A DNA stretch of 64,000 bases from Algibacter amylolyticus (GTDB lineage: Bacteria > Bacteroidota > Bacteroidia > Flavobacteriales > Flavobacteriaceae). Positions 8,655 through 17,915 of the stretch are shown in pieces (position 1 is the stretch's first letter; each line of letters begins with the position of its first letter). Below the pieces are notes generated by a model. That model had not been told where the DNA came from, ran no database searches, and saw only the letters and a list, made by a program, of their open reading frames with translations. The DNA lies in contig NZ_JACHGE010000001.1 of assembly GCF_014202225.1 (NCBI RefSeq), positions 291,320 to 355,319 on the forward strand. Direction: 5' to 3'. The translations under genes and the position numbers were made by a program.

Positions 8655-9644
8655 TTATACTAGTTTGTTTTCAATTAAATATTCTGCAATTTGAATCGTG
8701 TTTGTTGCAGCACCTTTACGAAGGTTATCGGCAACAATCCACATGTTTAATGAGTTTGGTTGCGTTTCGTCTCTTCGTATTCTACCCACAAAAACTTCAT
8801 CTTTATCGTGAGCAAAAATTGGCATTGGGTAGCTGTTAGTTGCTGTATTATCTTGAACTACAACACCTGGTGTTTCGCTTAAAAGTTGTCTTACTTCAGC
8901 TAAATCGAAATCATTTTCAAACTCAACATTAACAGATTCCGAGTGCCCTCCTGCGGTAGGAATTCTAACTGCGGTTGCCGAAATAGAAAACGATCTATCG
9001 TTCATAATTTTTTGAGGTTCTCTAGCTAATTTCATTTCCTCTTTAGTGTACCCGTTGTCTTCAAAAACATCGCAATGCGGTAATGCATTTCTTCCAATTG
9101 GATAAGGGTATGCCATTTCGCCTTCAATACCTGCAATTTCATTTTCTAATTGACGCACAGCCTTAACACCTGTACCTGAAACCGATTGGTAAGTGGATAC
9201 CACAACGCGTTTCATTTTATATTTTTTATGAAGCGGATTTAATGCCATTACTAATTGAATTGTAGAACAATTAGGGTTGGCAATAATTTTGTCTTCTTTA
9301 GTTAATTCGTGAGCATTAATTTCTGGAACTACTAATTTTTTAGTTGGGTCCATTCTCCAAGCCGAAGAATTATCAACTACTGTTGTTCCTACTTCTGCAA
9401 ATTTAGGAGCCCATTCTAATGAGGTATCTCCACCTGCAGAAAATAAAGCGATATCTGGTTTCATAGAAACTGCTGTTTCTAATCCAACTACCGTATAATC
9501 TTTTCCTTTATAGGTTAATGTTTTTCCAACCGAACGTTCTGAAGCAACAGGAATTAACTCTGTTACAGGAAAATTACGTTCTGCAAGAACTTTTAACATT
9601 ACTTCGCCAACCATTCCAGTTGCACCTACTACAGCTACTCTCAT
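8655..9644 (-). CDS. asd: Aspartate-semialdehyde dehydrogenase
   Basis: This cytosolic enzyme reduces aspartyl phosphate to aspartate semialdehyde with NADPH, feeding lysine, diaminopimelate, threonine and methionine synthesis. The 329 residues begin with the NADP motif VAVVGATGMVGE (about 3-14), and the catalytic Cys is in NPNCSTIQLV. Length and order match the bacterial family. It stands as its own transcription unit, bounded by terminators on both sides. Confidence 0.97.
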   Translation of the reverse strand: MRVAVVGATGMVGEVMLKVLAERNFPVTELIPVASERSVGKTLTYKGKDYTVVGLETAVSMKPDIALFSAGGDTSLEWAPKFAEVGTTVVDNSSAWRMDPTKKLVVPEINAHELTKEDKIIANPNCSTIQLVMALNPLHKKYKMKRVVVSTYQSVSGTGVKAVRQLENEIAGIEGEMAYPYPIGRNALPHCDVFEDNGYTKEEMKLAREPQKIMNDRSFSISATAVRIPTAGGHSESVNVEFENDFDLAEVRQLLSETPGVVVQDNTATNSYPMPIFAHDKDEVFVGRIRRDETQPNSLNMWIVADNLRKGAATNTIQIAEYLIENKLV

Positions 9645-9710
9645 CGTTTTATAGATTTAAAAAAAATTTGTGTGGACAAAACTAACTATTTATTCTATTT
9701 TAGAATATAA

Positions 9711-9745
9711 AAAAAGCCCTCATTTTAATAAAACGAGGGCTTTTT
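9711..9745 (-). terminator. Terminator between mscL and asd
   Basis: AAAAAGCCCTC and GAGGGCTTTTT form a perfect 11-bp inverted repeat around a loop of about 13 bases. The T tract on the minus strand fits termination of mscL, which ends at 9784. The symmetric A/T flanks would let it work on either strand. Confidence 0.88.
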
Positions 9746-9783
9746 AACAAGAAATAACAAGTTGTTATTTAATTAACACTTTG

Positions 9784-10191
9784 TTATTTTTTAAGTAAAT
9801 CTCTTATTTCCGCTAATAACTCTTCTTGAGAAGGTCCAGCTGGTGCAGCAGGTGCTTCTTCAACAGGTTTTTTACTTTTGTTATAAGCTTTAACAATCAA
9901 GAACATAACAAAACCAACAATTAGTAAGTTTACAATCGTGTTAACCCAAGATCCCCACATAATAGCATTTTCCGCTGATGTTACAGTACCTTCAGCATTA
10001 ACAACAGCCTCATCAAGAACTATTTTTAATTCTGCAAAATCCATTCCGCCAGAGAAGTGACCTACAATTGGCATGATAATATTATCGACAAATCCTTTTA
10101 CAACGCCTCCAATAGCTCCAGCCATTATTACAGCAACTGCAAATTCCACAACGTTACCCGTCATGATAAAATCTTTAAACTCTTTTAACAT
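9784..10191 (-). CDS. mscL: Large-conductance mechanosensitive channel
   Basis: This inner-membrane channel opens under membrane tension and releases solutes on osmotic downshock. The 135 residues show the N-terminal amphipathic helix and first helix (MLKEFKDFIMTGNVVEFAVA), the glycine/alanine-rich pore segment AGAIGGVVKGFVDNIIMP, a periplasmic loop with many acidic residues, a second helix near 75-98, and a C-terminal cytoplasmic helix bundle segment after an Ala/Pro-rich linker. Confidence 0.96.
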   Translation of the reverse strand: MLKEFKDFIMTGNVVEFAVAVIMAGAIGGVVKGFVDNIIMPIVGHFSGGMDFAELKIVLDEAVVNAEGTVTSAENAIMWGSWVNTIVNLLIVGFVMFLIVKAYNKSKKPVEEAPAAPAGPSQEELLAEIRDLLKK

Positions 10192-10268
10192 AATTTTAAA
10201 TTTTTAGTTAGTATTTAATAGGACACAATTTACATAAAAAGTCACAATATGTTTAATCTTCTATTTGA

Positions 10269-11375
10269 TTAATTTATAATTAGACGTTTTACCCGCTGCG
10301 AAATAGATGTTATAAGCTCGTAAGAGATGGTGCTAGCACTAGCAGCAAGGTTTTCGGCGGTGGCGTGTTTACCAAAAACAATAACCTCGTCGCCCTCATT
10401 GCATTCAATATTAGTTATATTAACCATAATCATGTCCATACAAACATTACCAATAATAGGTGCTTTTTGTCCATTTATACTTACGAAACCCTTTCCGTTA
10501 CCGTAAGGTCTTCCAATACCATCGGCATGACCAATGGGAAGCGTAGCTGTTTTTAAAACACCTTCACTTTTATACGCCCTATTATAGCCCACCGAGTCGC
10601 CTTTATTAATGGTATGAATTTGAGAAATAATAGTTTTTAAAGTGGCAATTGGCGTTAGGTGCTGGTTTTCTTTTACAGAATTGCCAAAGCCATATAATCC
10701 AATACCGCTTCTAACCATATCAAAATGAGCCTCGGGGTAATTTAATATGCCCGAAGTATTGCACATATGCAGTATAGGTTGGTAACCTATTTTATTTGTA
10801 AACCCTTCAGCAATGGTTTTAAAGGTTTGTATTTGGTTTAAAGAGAATTCTTTTTCGTTTAAGTCTTCGCTAGCAGCCAAATGAGAAAACAGCGATGTAA
10901 CATGTACAGCTACAGTTTCTTTAACTTTAATAACTATAGAGTTTACTTCATGTTCTGAAAATCCTAACCGGTTTAATCCTGTATTAAATTTAATATGAAT
11001 TGGATAGTTAGTTTGTTTTTCCGCGGAAGCGAACCCTATAAATTCGTTTAAAATTTTGGTGTTATATAAACTAGGCTCTAAGTTATAATCTAATAAGGCT
11101 TTAAAGTTTACAGATTGCGGATGGAGCACTAAAATAGGTTTGGTAATACCAGCTTTTCGCAGGGTAATACCCTCTTTAATATAAGCTACAGCAAAATAGT
11201 CTGCGTTTAAACCTTGTAAATAATTGGCTATTTCACAGGCATCACTACCATAGGCAAAAGCCTTAACAACGGCTAAAAATTTGGTGTTGGGTTGTAGCTT
11301 AGATTTTAGGTGTTCAAAGTTTTGTTTTAGCGCTTTTAAATCTATTTCAAGCACTGTTTCTTGTGCTTTAGGCAT
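10269..11375 (-). CDS. alr: Alanine racemase
   Basis: This PLP enzyme interconverts L- and D-alanine for peptidoglycan. In the 368-residue protein the PLP lysine is in [10 protein letters not shown] (about 34-43) and the second catalytic residue, a tyrosine, is in SVGYNRAY. The next conserved block reads [10 protein letters not shown] where many species have GYADG; this Tyr-to-His change is outside the catalytic pair. The start codon overlaps the end of tdk by 8 bases, so tdk and alr are translated from one message. Confidence 0.95.
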   Translation of the reverse strand: MPKAQETVLEIDLKALKQNFEHLKSKLQPNTKFLAVVKAFAYGSDACEIANYLQGLNADYFAVAYIKEGITLRKAGITKPILVLHPQSVNFKALLDYNLEPSLYNTKILNEFIGFASAEKQTNYPIHIKFNTGLNRLGFSEHEVNSIVIKVKETVAVHVTSLFSHLAASEDLNEKEFSLNQIQTFKTIAEGFTNKIGYQPILHMCNTSGILNYPEAHFDMVRSGIGLYGFGNSVKENQHLTPIATLKTIISQIHTINKGDSVGYNRAYKSEGVLKTATLPIGHADGIGRPYGNGKGFVSINGQKAPIIGNVCMDMIMVNITNIECNEGDEVIVFGKHATAENLAASASTISYELITSISQRVKRLIIN

Positions 11376-12015
11376 TGGAGTTTTTTGGTTTAGTGTTTAC
11401 TTCTTCAACCTCATTAACCTTCATGTTTTTTACCTTTTCGCGTAGCATGGCTTTGTAATATGCTGCTCTACTTAAAGGCTCGTACTCATTAACCTCGCCA
11501 AGTAAAACAAGATTTTCATTTTGATTTTTTCTGTAGCTATACTGGGCTAAATTGCCAGTCCTAGTACAAACGGCATGTACTTTAGTAACATACTCGGCAG
11601 TAGCCATTAAATTAGGCATTGGACCAAATGGGTTGCCTTTAAAATCCATATCTAAGCCAGCCACAATAACACGAATACCTTTATTGGCTAAGTCGTTGCA
11701 AACACGTACAATTTCATCATCGAAAAATTGGGCTTCATCAATACCTACAACATCGCAACCATCGGCCAAAATAGGAATGTTGGCTGCTGCAGGCACAGGT
11801 GTAGAGCGTATTTCGTTGGCGTCGTGTGAGACCACCATTTCTTCATCATAGCGGACATCAATAGCAGGTTTAAAGATCTCTACTTTTTGCCTTGCAAATT
11901 GAGCCCGTTTAAGTCTACGAATAAGTTCTTCGGTTTTTCCAGAAAACATAGAGCCGCAGATTACTTCTATCCATCCAAATTGTTCTTTATGATTTACTGT
12001 ATTTTCAAGAAACAT
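11368..12015 (-). CDS. tdk: Thymidine kinase (type II)
   Basis: The enzyme phosphorylates thymidine with ATP in the salvage pathway. The 215-residue protein has a Walker [17 protein letters not shown] (about 20-35), a Walker B-like [11 protein letters not shown], and the lasso/substrate region [10 protein letters not shown]. Cysteine pairs of the zinc site present in many homologues are not complete here (one Cys in AVCTRTGN). It is the first gene of a tdk-alr operon; the 8-base overlap suggests translational coupling. Confidence 0.95.
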   Translation of the reverse strand: MFLENTVNHKEQFGWIEVICGSMFSGKTEELIRRLKRAQFARQKVEIFKPAIDVRYDEEMVVSHDANEIRSTPVPAAANIPILADGCDVVGIDEAQFFDDEIVRVCNDLANKGIRVIVAGLDMDFKGNPFGPMPNLMATAEYVTKVHAVCTRTGNLAQYSYRKNQNENLVLLGEVNEYEPLSRAAYYKAMLREKVKNMKVNEVEEVNTKPKNSNA

Positions 12016-12123
12016 TTCGTAATTTTAACACTAATTCGTAGTCGATTATCATTTGTATAAAGGTGACGTAAATTTATTAAAAAAACAAAAGGCTAAAGTG
12101 CAATAATTTAAAATTTATAAACA

Positions 12124-12885
12124 ATGAAGAAGAAGGTTGAATCTGAACTCGTTAGTATAGCACACAGGATTCTTAAATTAAAAGGAAAAGAAGATGTTTT
12201 AAAAATGCATGCTGAGGTTTCTGCGCTTTATGAGAAGCTTTCGGTCATGAAATTTGCTCACGAAAATTTTGAAGGCGATTTGCCAACCATTGGCAACGAT
12301 TCGTCCTTTTTTGGTATGTTAGACACGGCTTTCAACAATAAAGTAAGCGATAATATAGAGGTTGAAGATAAAATTTATGTAAACCTTGATGCGGTTGAAG
12401 AGGATGATATTATGGAGCCTGTAATGAATAAAATTAAAGATATGGTTGCTTTTATGCCAGAAGAAACTGAAGAGGCCGAACAACCTAATGCGGCAGCCGA
12501 AGAGGATATCTTTGTGCCTAAAACACCAGAAAAACAACAAAACATAGAAGATATTACTGCGGGGTTTGGAGACATTCCTGTTTTTGAGCCTGTTTCTAAT
12601 TCACAAAACGGCGTGCCTCCTAATGGTAAAAAATCCTTGAATGATAAGCTTAAAATTGGCGGGTTAAACATTGGGTTAAACGATAAAATTGCATTTATTA
12701 AGCACTTATTTGATGGTAAAAGTGAAGATTACGATCGTGTTTTGTCGCAATTAAATACATTTGTAACCTATGAAAATGCCAAAAACTTTATTGTACAAAT
12801 GGTTAAACCAGATTATAATAATTGGGAAGGAAAAGAGGAGTTCGAAGAGCGTTTTATGCACATTATAGAAGCAAAGTTTAATTAA
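12124..12885 (+). CDS. Conserved hypothetical protein of Flavobacteria
   Basis: I recognise no domain. The 253-residue protein is soluble and acidic. It has a helical N-terminus (residues 1-50), an acidic low-complexity middle (EETEEAEQPNAAAEEDIF, about 115-132), a Pro/Asn-rich linker, and a helical C-terminal block from about 175 containing GLNDKIAFIKHLFDGKSEDY and PDYNNWEGKEEFEERF. There is no signal peptide or membrane helix. It diverges from tdk and is followed by a degenerate copy of the dispersed 3'-end repeat. Confidence 0.75.
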   Translation: MKKKVESELVSIAHRILKLKGKEDVLKMHAEVSALYEKLSVMKFAHENFEGDLPTIGNDSSFFGMLDTAFNNKVSDNIEVEDKIYVNLDAVEEDDIMEPVMNKIKDMVAFMPEETEEAEQPNAAAEEDIFVPKTPEKQQNIEDITAGFGDIPVFEPVSNSQNGVPPNGKKSLNDKLKIGGLNIGLNDKIAFIKHLFDGKSEDYDRVLSQLNTFVTYENAKNFIVQMVKPDYNNWEGKEEFEERFMHIIEAKFN

Positions 12886-12890
12886 TATTT

Positions 12891-12986
12891 GGGTGTTACC
12901 GCGCAGAAAAAGCGCGGTCGTGCTTTTCATTCATAGTTTTGGCTCGATGCGCGCCTCGCCAAAAGCTAACCATTTCAATCACTAAC
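12891..12986 (+). repeat. Dispersed 3'-end repeat, degenerate copy
   Basis: GGTGTTACC is followed by a GCGC/GCGC mini-hairpin, then GGTCGTGCTTTTC, a hairpin with TTTTGGC and GCCAAAA arms, and CATTTCAATCACTAAC. The order of blocks is the same as in the copies at 1561, 31664, 44764 and 57136. It starts 5 bases after the stop of the hypothetical gene and reaches to 2 bases before the rsmI start codon, so it forms the whole intergenic region. Confidence 0.65.
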
Positions 12987-12988
12987 AC

Positions 12989-13663
12989 ATGAGTAAACTA
13001 TATATAGTTCCAACACCCATTGGAAATTTAAAAGACATCACCTTAAGGGCGCTTGAAGTTCTAAAAGATGTCGATTTAATTCTAGCCGAAGACACCAGAA
13101 CCTCAGGAAAACTCTTAAAACATTTCGAAATTTCAACTCACATGCAGTCGCACCACATGCATAATGAGCATAAAACGGTTGAAAGTATAATTCAAAAATT
13201 AAAAAGCGGAACTACCGTGGCGCTAATTAGCGATGCGGGAACACCAGCCATTTCAGATCCCGGGTTTTTACTATCGCGTGCCTGTATTGAAAATGGTATA
13301 GAAGTAGATTGTTTACCTGGAGCCACAGCATTTGTGCCGGCATTGGTAAATTCTGGATTGCCAAATGATAAGTTTGTGTTCGAAGGTTTTTTACCTGTTA
13401 AAAAAGGCCGACAAACACGGCTTTTGCTTTTAGCAGAAGAAACTAGAACTATGATTTTTTACGAAAGTCCGCATAAACTAGTAAAAACCTTAGGGCATTT
13501 TTGCGAGTATTTTGGAGAAGAAAGACAAGTATCGGTTTCAAGAGAATTAACAAAACTATTTGAAGAAACCATTCGAGGTACAGCCAAAGAAGTATTAGAA
13601 TATTATACCAATAAACCTCCAAAAGGCGAAATTGTTGTTATTGTTGGAGGAAAAGTTAAATAG
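12989..13663 (+). CDS. rsmI: 16S rRNA (cytidine(1402)-2'-O)-methyltransferase
   Basis: RsmI uses SAM to methylate the 2'-OH of C1402 in the ribosomal decoding centre. The 224 residues have the tetrapyrrole-methylase fold motifs: YIVPTPIGNLKDITLRAL at the N-terminus, LILAEDTRTSGKLL, ISDAGTPAISDPG near 85, and VSRELTKLFEE in the second half. It lacks the extra C-terminal domain of longer homologues, which is normal for this phylum. A HopJ-family gene follows 15 bases later on the same strand. Confidence 0.95.
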   Translation: MSKLYIVPTPIGNLKDITLRALEVLKDVDLILAEDTRTSGKLLKHFEISTHMQSHHMHNEHKTVESIIQKLKSGTTVALISDAGTPAISDPGFLLSRACIENGIEVDCLPGATAFVPALVNSGLPNDKFVFEGFLPVKKGRQTRLLLLAEETRTMIFYESPHKLVKTLGHFCEYFGEERQVSVSRELTKLFEETIRGTAKEVLEYYTNKPPKGEIVVIVGGKVK

Positions 13664-13678
13664 ATTTAAAGTATTACA

Positions 13679-14023
13679 ATGAATTTAGAATCGTTCAAGA
13701 AGAAATTAAAAGAAGACCCAACTGCCATAGCGTTTACCGAAACCATGAGCGTTATTGAAGAAAATTACAAATTTGAGCCTACAGCATTTAAAAACGGAAC
13801 TCTAGAAAATGCCGAGGGACAAAATTCGGGCTCTTGTAAATTATTTGCCTTTGCTAAAGCGCAAGGTTTTTCTAAAGACGAAACATTAGCTTGTTTTGGG
13901 CAGTATTATTTTGATGAGGTTTTAAAAGACCCTAATGGAACGGGACACCAAAACATTAGAAATTTTATGAATACCGGTTTTAATGGTTTAAGTTTTGAAG
14001 GGAATCCGTTAACCGAGAAATAA
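13679..14023 (+). CDS. HopJ type III effector family protein
   Basis: The 114-residue protein matches the HopJ family in length and motifs: an N-terminal TAIAFTETMSVIEENYKF, a central GQNSGSCKLFAFAKAQGFS and a C-terminal GTGHQNIRNFMNTGFNGL. The family is named after a Pseudomonas secreted protein, but it is widespread in free-living Bacteroidota that lack type III secretion, so an effector role is unlikely here and the true function is unknown. It follows rsmI closely. Confidence 0.75.
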   Translation: MNLESFKKKLKEDPTAIAFTETMSVIEENYKFEPTAFKNGTLENAEGQNSGSCKLFAFAKAQGFSKDETLACFGQYYFDEVLKDPNGTGHQNIRNFMNTGFNGLSFEGNPLTEK

Positions 14024-14069
14024 AACTTACAATTTGAATTTCTTAATGAGTTCTAGGAGCTAAAGCTAA

Positions 14070-14657
14070 ATGCAAGATTTACTCGATAATATAAAACAAT
14101 GCACCATTTGTGCAGAGCATTTAGCTTTAGGCCCACGACCTGTGGTTTCTGCACACCCAGATTCTAAAATTGTAATTATTGGTCAAGCTCCCGGAACAAA
14201 AGTACATGCTTCGGGAATTCCTTGGGACGATGCAAGCGGCAAACAATTGCGTAAATGGCTTAATGTTTCAACTAAAGATTTTTATAATGAAACCAAGTTC
14301 GCCATAATTCCTATGGGGTTTTGTTATCCCGGAAAAGGAAAAACGGGCGATTTACCGCCGCGACCAGAATGTGCACCACAATGGCATAAACCGCTACTTA
14401 ACGAGCTTAAAAATGTAGAACTCGTTATTTTAATTGGTATGTATGCTCAAAAATATTATTTAGGCAAAAGAGCTAAAAAAAACTTAACAGAAACTGTAGA
14501 TAATTTTCAAGACTACCTGCCCAAATATTTGCCGTTGCCGCATCCTTCGCCTAGAAACAGGTTTTGGCTAACTAAAAATCCTTGGTTTGAGGTTGAGGTG
14601 TTGCCGGTTTTGAGGGAAAGGGTGGGGAGACTAATTTTTAATGATTATATAAATTAA
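14070..14657 (+). CDS. Uracil-DNA glycosylase family protein
   Basis: The 195-residue protein has the UDG fold motifs: IIGQAPGTKVHASGIPWDDA (about 33-52) for the active-site motif A region and LPLPHPSPRNRFW (about 162-174) for the motif B/leucine-loop region. It probably removes uracil or a related base from DNA. A CxxC pair near the N-terminus (CTICAEH) is visible, but the four cysteines of family 4/5 iron-sulfur enzymes are not. It is convergent with the KAP NTPase gene, 5 bases away. Confidence 0.75.
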   Translation: MQDLLDNIKQCTICAEHLALGPRPVVSAHPDSKIVIIGQAPGTKVHASGIPWDDASGKQLRKWLNVSTKDFYNETKFAIIPMGFCYPGKGKTGDLPPRPECAPQWHKPLLNELKNVELVILIGMYAQKYYLGKRAKKNLTETVDNFQDYLPKYLPLPHPSPRNRFWLTKNPWFEVEVLPVLRERVGRLIFNDYIN

Positions 14658-14662
14658 TACAC

Positions 14663-16078
14663 CTAACTTATTGGTTCTAATAAGTCTATTTTTTTTATTA
14701 ATGAATGTATATTAAGGTTTTCTAGAATATATTTTCTCTTTAAATTATAATAATGACCTATCAATATTTGTTGGTTTTCGCTTTTGTCAAATTTTGAATT
14801 AAACGCTAAAGTTTCTTTTAGTTCATTATCCTTTTTTAAAACATTAAGTTTAGGGTGGTTTTCTTTTTGATAATAGTTGTGATAAAATACCGCCAATTCA
14901 ACTATTGTATATAGAATGGGGTTTGAATATTCATCGTCAGTGATTTTATTAGGAAGTAGATTTTCAAATGTATCAATTAGCTCTTGTAGTGTGTATTTTT
15001 TAACTTTAATATTATTATAGATATTACTGTGATGGTTTTTTAAAAAAATTAATAGTAAAAAGAGCTTAGGGAAAACGGTTTCTTTATTTCCAAAGGATTT
15101 CAAGGCTAATCTTGCATGTGCAAAAATCTTTTCAATTTGTCTAATTCTTAAATTAGTTTTACTAAATAGCTTGTGAGAAAGTTCAATAAAATTATAGGAA
15201 TCATTATTATTTCTTCTTTCCCTATAGGTCGTTTTAAAAAAAACTGAAAATTCAAAATACTCATAAAAGTAATTACACAGTAATCGCTTATTTGGAACAG
15301 GAATTGAATACTCAATATCAATAAATCTTCTTAAATATTCATTTGAATCAATATTGTCATTACCGTATACCCCTTTTACAGCATGGCCTAGTTGAATTTT
15401 ATCAATTGAAAGAACAAAAACGATTCCTGGAACGGAAAATAAGTGTTTAATTTGTTCTAAAACTTCAACAGCATAATTGGGACGACATCTATCCAATTCA
15501 TCAATTATAAATATAACAGGTTTTTCCTTTCCAACTTCATTTACAAAGACCTCTAAAGTATCCTTGAAATCTTGAATGCTTTTTTTCTTCGAAGTATATG
15601 ATTTTATTTCGTCCTTTAATTCTTGAGCACCATATTCAACAACTCCTTCAATTATTGAATTAGTTGCTTCGTCTCCAATTGTTCTTTTAGCCATATGCTT
15701 TGCTATTAAAGGCAAAAGCTTACTAGTTAATGGTACTACTTTGTCAATTACTTTGTTAAAAGTGTTAACTGGTTTGTTTTTAATCTCGGCTAGTTCTGAT
15801 ATTAAGGCTACTAACACATCTTTCTCGAAATCATTTTCCCACGCGTTGTAATATAACGTTGTATAGCCTTCGTTACATAGTTGTTGCTGCCACATTTTCA
15901 CAAAAGTAGACTTTCCTTCGCCCCAGGGGTTATTGATAGCAAGAACGAATCCATCAGCATAGTTAGACACTATTTGTGTTAGGATTTGAGCGTATGGTTT
16001 TCTTTCTAATTTACAATTTGCGAATGGGTCTTCTGTTTTTTCTTTAGGAATATATAGGTCTTTATGTCTTAGATTCAT
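14663..16078 (-). CDS. KAP-family P-loop NTPase
   Basis: The 471-residue protein has a Walker A at 49-59 (INNPWGEGKSTF) and a Walker B at about 187-199 (VIFIIDELDRCRP), both in the form typical of KAP NTPases. It also has the downstream LFSVPGIVFVLSIDK and a lone RRFIDIEY motif. Many KAP proteins have membrane helices inserted between the Walker motifs; here only a weakly hydrophobic stretch (about 113-128) is present. Some members act in phage defence or in organising membrane complexes; the role here is unknown. It stands alone between housekeeping genes and may have been acquired. Confidence 0.85.
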   Translation of the reverse strand: MNLRHKDLYIPKEKTEDPFANCKLERKPYAQILTQIVSNYADGFVLAINNPWGEGKSTFVKMWQQQLCNEGYTTLYYNAWENDFEKDVLVALISELAEIKNKPVNTFNKVIDKVVPLTSKLLPLIAKHMAKRTIGDEATNSIIEGVVEYGAQELKDEIKSYTSKKKSIQDFKDTLEVFVNEVGKEKPVIFIIDELDRCRPNYAVEVLEQIKHLFSVPGIVFVLSIDKIQLGHAVKGVYGNDNIDSNEYLRRFIDIEYSIPVPNKRLLCNYFYEYFEFSVFFKTTYRERRNNNDSYNFIELSHKLFSKTNLRIRQIEKIFAHARLALKSFGNKETVFPKLFLLLIFLKNHHSNIYNNIKVKKYTLQELIDTFENLLPNKITDDEYSNPILYTIVELAVFYHNYYQKENHPKLNVLKKDNELKETLAFNSKFDKSENQQILIGHYYNLKRKYILENLNIHSLIKKIDLLEPIS

Positions 16079-16154
16079 AATAAAAAATTTACATCTAATG
16101 TAGAAAAGATATATGTTATATAGTAATGCTTCATACTGAAGTTGTAAACAATAA

Positions 16155-16180
16155 AAACCTCCCCTTTTCTGGAAAGGGTT
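16155..16180 (-). terminator. Possible terminator after the AhpD-like gene
   Basis: On the minus strand CCCTTT and AAAGGG form a short stem and are followed by GAGG and a run of five T. It lies between the AhpD-like gene, which it could terminate, and the KAP gene. A six-base core stem makes this a moderate call. Confidence 0.45.
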
Positions 16181-16226
16181 AAAAAATTGTTGATTCTAAA
16201 TTGAAACAAATAACGCCTATCATGAG

Positions 16227-16246
16227 ATTCCTGCTTTCGCAGGAAT
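16227..16246. repeat. Short palindromic repeat (TTCCTGC/GCAGGAA type)
   Basis: ATTCCTGC and GCAGGAAT form a perfect 8-bp hairpin with a TTTC loop, preceded by GAG. It touches the stop codon of the AhpD-like gene. A decayed relative (ATTTCCGC, GAAA, GCGAAAAT) lies upstream of the RNase H gene near 51985. Such hairpins are frequent intergenic repeats in related genomes. Confidence 0.6.
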
Positions 16247-16836
16247 TAGATGTGCTTCCCTTTTTCCCAACCATGTTTTCCTAAATACTGCTCGCCACTT
16301 TCAACAGCGCCACTTTCAATAGATGTACCCATAGAGTCATTCCAGCGATTTAAATAGCCAAATAAAGAAATAACACCAAGCATTTCAACTATTTCGCCTT
16401 CATCCCAATATTTGTGTAATCGTTTTTTTATGGTTTCATCAACAGCGTTTGGTACTTGGCTTGCGGCCAAACTAAAATCTAAGGCAGCACGTTCGGCTTC
16501 ATTAAAAGCAGGGTGTGTTCGGTATTCCCAAATATTATCGAGTTGTTCTTGTTCTGCGCCGTAACGTTCTGCAGCTCTTATGGCATGTGCTTGACAATAT
16601 CTGCAACCTGTAGCGTTGCTAGATACCCAAGCAATCATTCGTTTTAAGGCAGAAGTTACTTTTCCTTCGTTTGCCATAACAGCCATATTTAAGTTTATAA
16701 ATGCTTTACTTATGGCGGGTCTGCGTTGCATGGTTAATACCGAATTAGGACAAAAACCTAAGGTTTCATTAAAAAATTCGGCTAGTTTTTTGGTCTCTTG
16801 GTCATGGTCGGCAGAAAGTGGTGTTACTAGTGGCAT
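16246..16836 (-). CDS. AhpD/carboxymuconolactone decarboxylase-like peroxidase-related protein
   Basis: The 196-residue protein belongs to the AhpD-like fold. The redox motif CRYCQAH (Cys78, Cys81, His84) matches the active site of alkylhydroperoxidase AhpD, so a thiol-dependent peroxidase or disulfide reductase role is likely in the cytoplasm. No signal peptide is seen. It stands alone, divergent from the epimerase gene with a 68-base gap that must hold both promoters. Confidence 0.85.
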   Translation of the reverse strand: MPLVTPLSADHDQETKKLAEFFNETLGFCPNSVLTMQRRPAISKAFINLNMAVMANEGKVTSALKRMIAWVSSNATGCRYCQAHAIRAAERYGAEQEQLDNIWEYRTHPAFNEAERAALDFSLAASQVPNAVDETIKKRLHKYWDEGEIVEMLGVISLFGYLNRWNDSMGTSIESGAVESGEQYLGKHGWEKGKHI

Positions 16837-16904
16837 ATATTTAAGTTTTCGTTATTCTCAAAGGTATAATTTTATTAACTTCACATCTAATAAAAAAGAA
16901 ATTT

Positions 16905-17915
16905 ATGGAGGTTATTTTAAAGCCATACGAACTAAAGTTAAGGCATACTTTTACAATTTCTCGCGAGTCTCACGATGTACAACCCAGTTTAATTGTTTGT
17001 CTTTCTTTAAACGGAAAAACAGGTTATGGCGAAGCTACTTCAAATCCATATTATAACATTACGGTTGAAAGCATGATGTTGGAAATTAATGCCATTTTAA
17101 AAGACATTGAAGATTTCAACTTTACAACACCCGATGTTTTTCATGCTTTTTTAATGGAAAAAGGATTAACTAACTTTTCTATTTGTGCTTTAGATTTGGC
17201 AGCTCACGATTTATATGGAAAGCTCCAAAACCAACCACTTTATAGTATTTGGGGAACAAACCTGGATAGCTTTCCTACTACAAATTACACGATTGGTATT
17301 GCTAGTATAGATGAGATGGTGGCTAAAATGCAAGAAACCCCTTGGCCAATTTATAAAATAAAATTAGGTACAGACGACGATGTTAGTATTGTAAAAGCGC
17401 TTAGAAAACATAGTGACGCTGTATTTAGAATTGATGCTAATTGTGCATGGACAGCAGAAGAAACCATTAGGAATGCGCCACTTTTAAAAGATTTAGGAGT
17501 CGAGTTTTTGGAGCAGCCTTTAAAGGCAAACGATTGGGAAGGCATGAAAGAGGTAATGAAACATGCTGTTTTACCCGTTATTGCAGATGAAAGTTGTATT
17601 GTTGAAAGTGATGTGGAGGCTTGCGGAAATCATTTTAGCGGTATTAATATAAAACTCACTAAATGCGGCGGATTAACACCGGCTTTACGCATGATTAAAA
17701 AAGGTAAAGCCATGGGCGTAAAAGTGATGGTGGGTTGCATGACGGAGTCCACCGTTGGTATTTCGGCTATTGCACAACTATTACCTCAACTCGATTATGT
17801 TGATATGGACGGAGCACTTTTACTTAAAGAGGATATTGCGAAAGGCGTAAGTATTTTGCCGGATGCCAAGGTGATATTTCCAACATTAGGGGGTAGTGGA
17901 ATAACTTTAAAGTAA
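16905..17915 (+). CDS. Dipeptide epimerase (L-Ala-D/L-Glu epimerase type, enolase superfamily)
   Basis: The 336-residue protein has the muconate-lactonizing subgroup layout. The KxK acid/base pair is at about 151-153 (YKIKLG), the metal ligands are Asp177 (RIDANCAW), Glu203 (FLEQPLK) and Asp228 (IADESC), and the second catalytic Lys is about 250 (NIKLTKCGG). A DMDG segment near 307 fits the dipeptide-binding loop of Ala-Glu epimerases. The likely job is recycling of murein dipeptides. Its stop overlaps the start of the AONS-like gene (TAATG). Confidence 0.85.
   Translation: MEVILKPYELKLRHTFTISRESHDVQPSLIVCLSLNGKTGYGEATSNPYYNITVESMMLEINAILKDIEDFNFTTPDVFHAFLMEKGLTNFSICALDLAAHDLYGKLQNQPLYSIWGTNLDSFPTTNYTIGIASIDEMVAKMQETPWPIYKIKLGTDDDVSIVKALRKHSDAVFRIDANCAWTAEETIRNAPLLKDLGVEFLEQPLKANDWEGMKEVMKHAVLPVIADESCIVESDVEACGNHFSGINIKLTKCGGLTPALRMIKKGKAMGVKVMVGCMTESTVGISAIAQLLPQLDYVDMDGALLLKEDIAKGVSILPDAKVIFPTLGGSGITLK

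Noticed and set aside
13679-14023. HopJ family gene considered as a secreted virulence effector
   Set aside because: No type III secretion genes are present and the family is common in free-living Bacteroidota; the name is historical.
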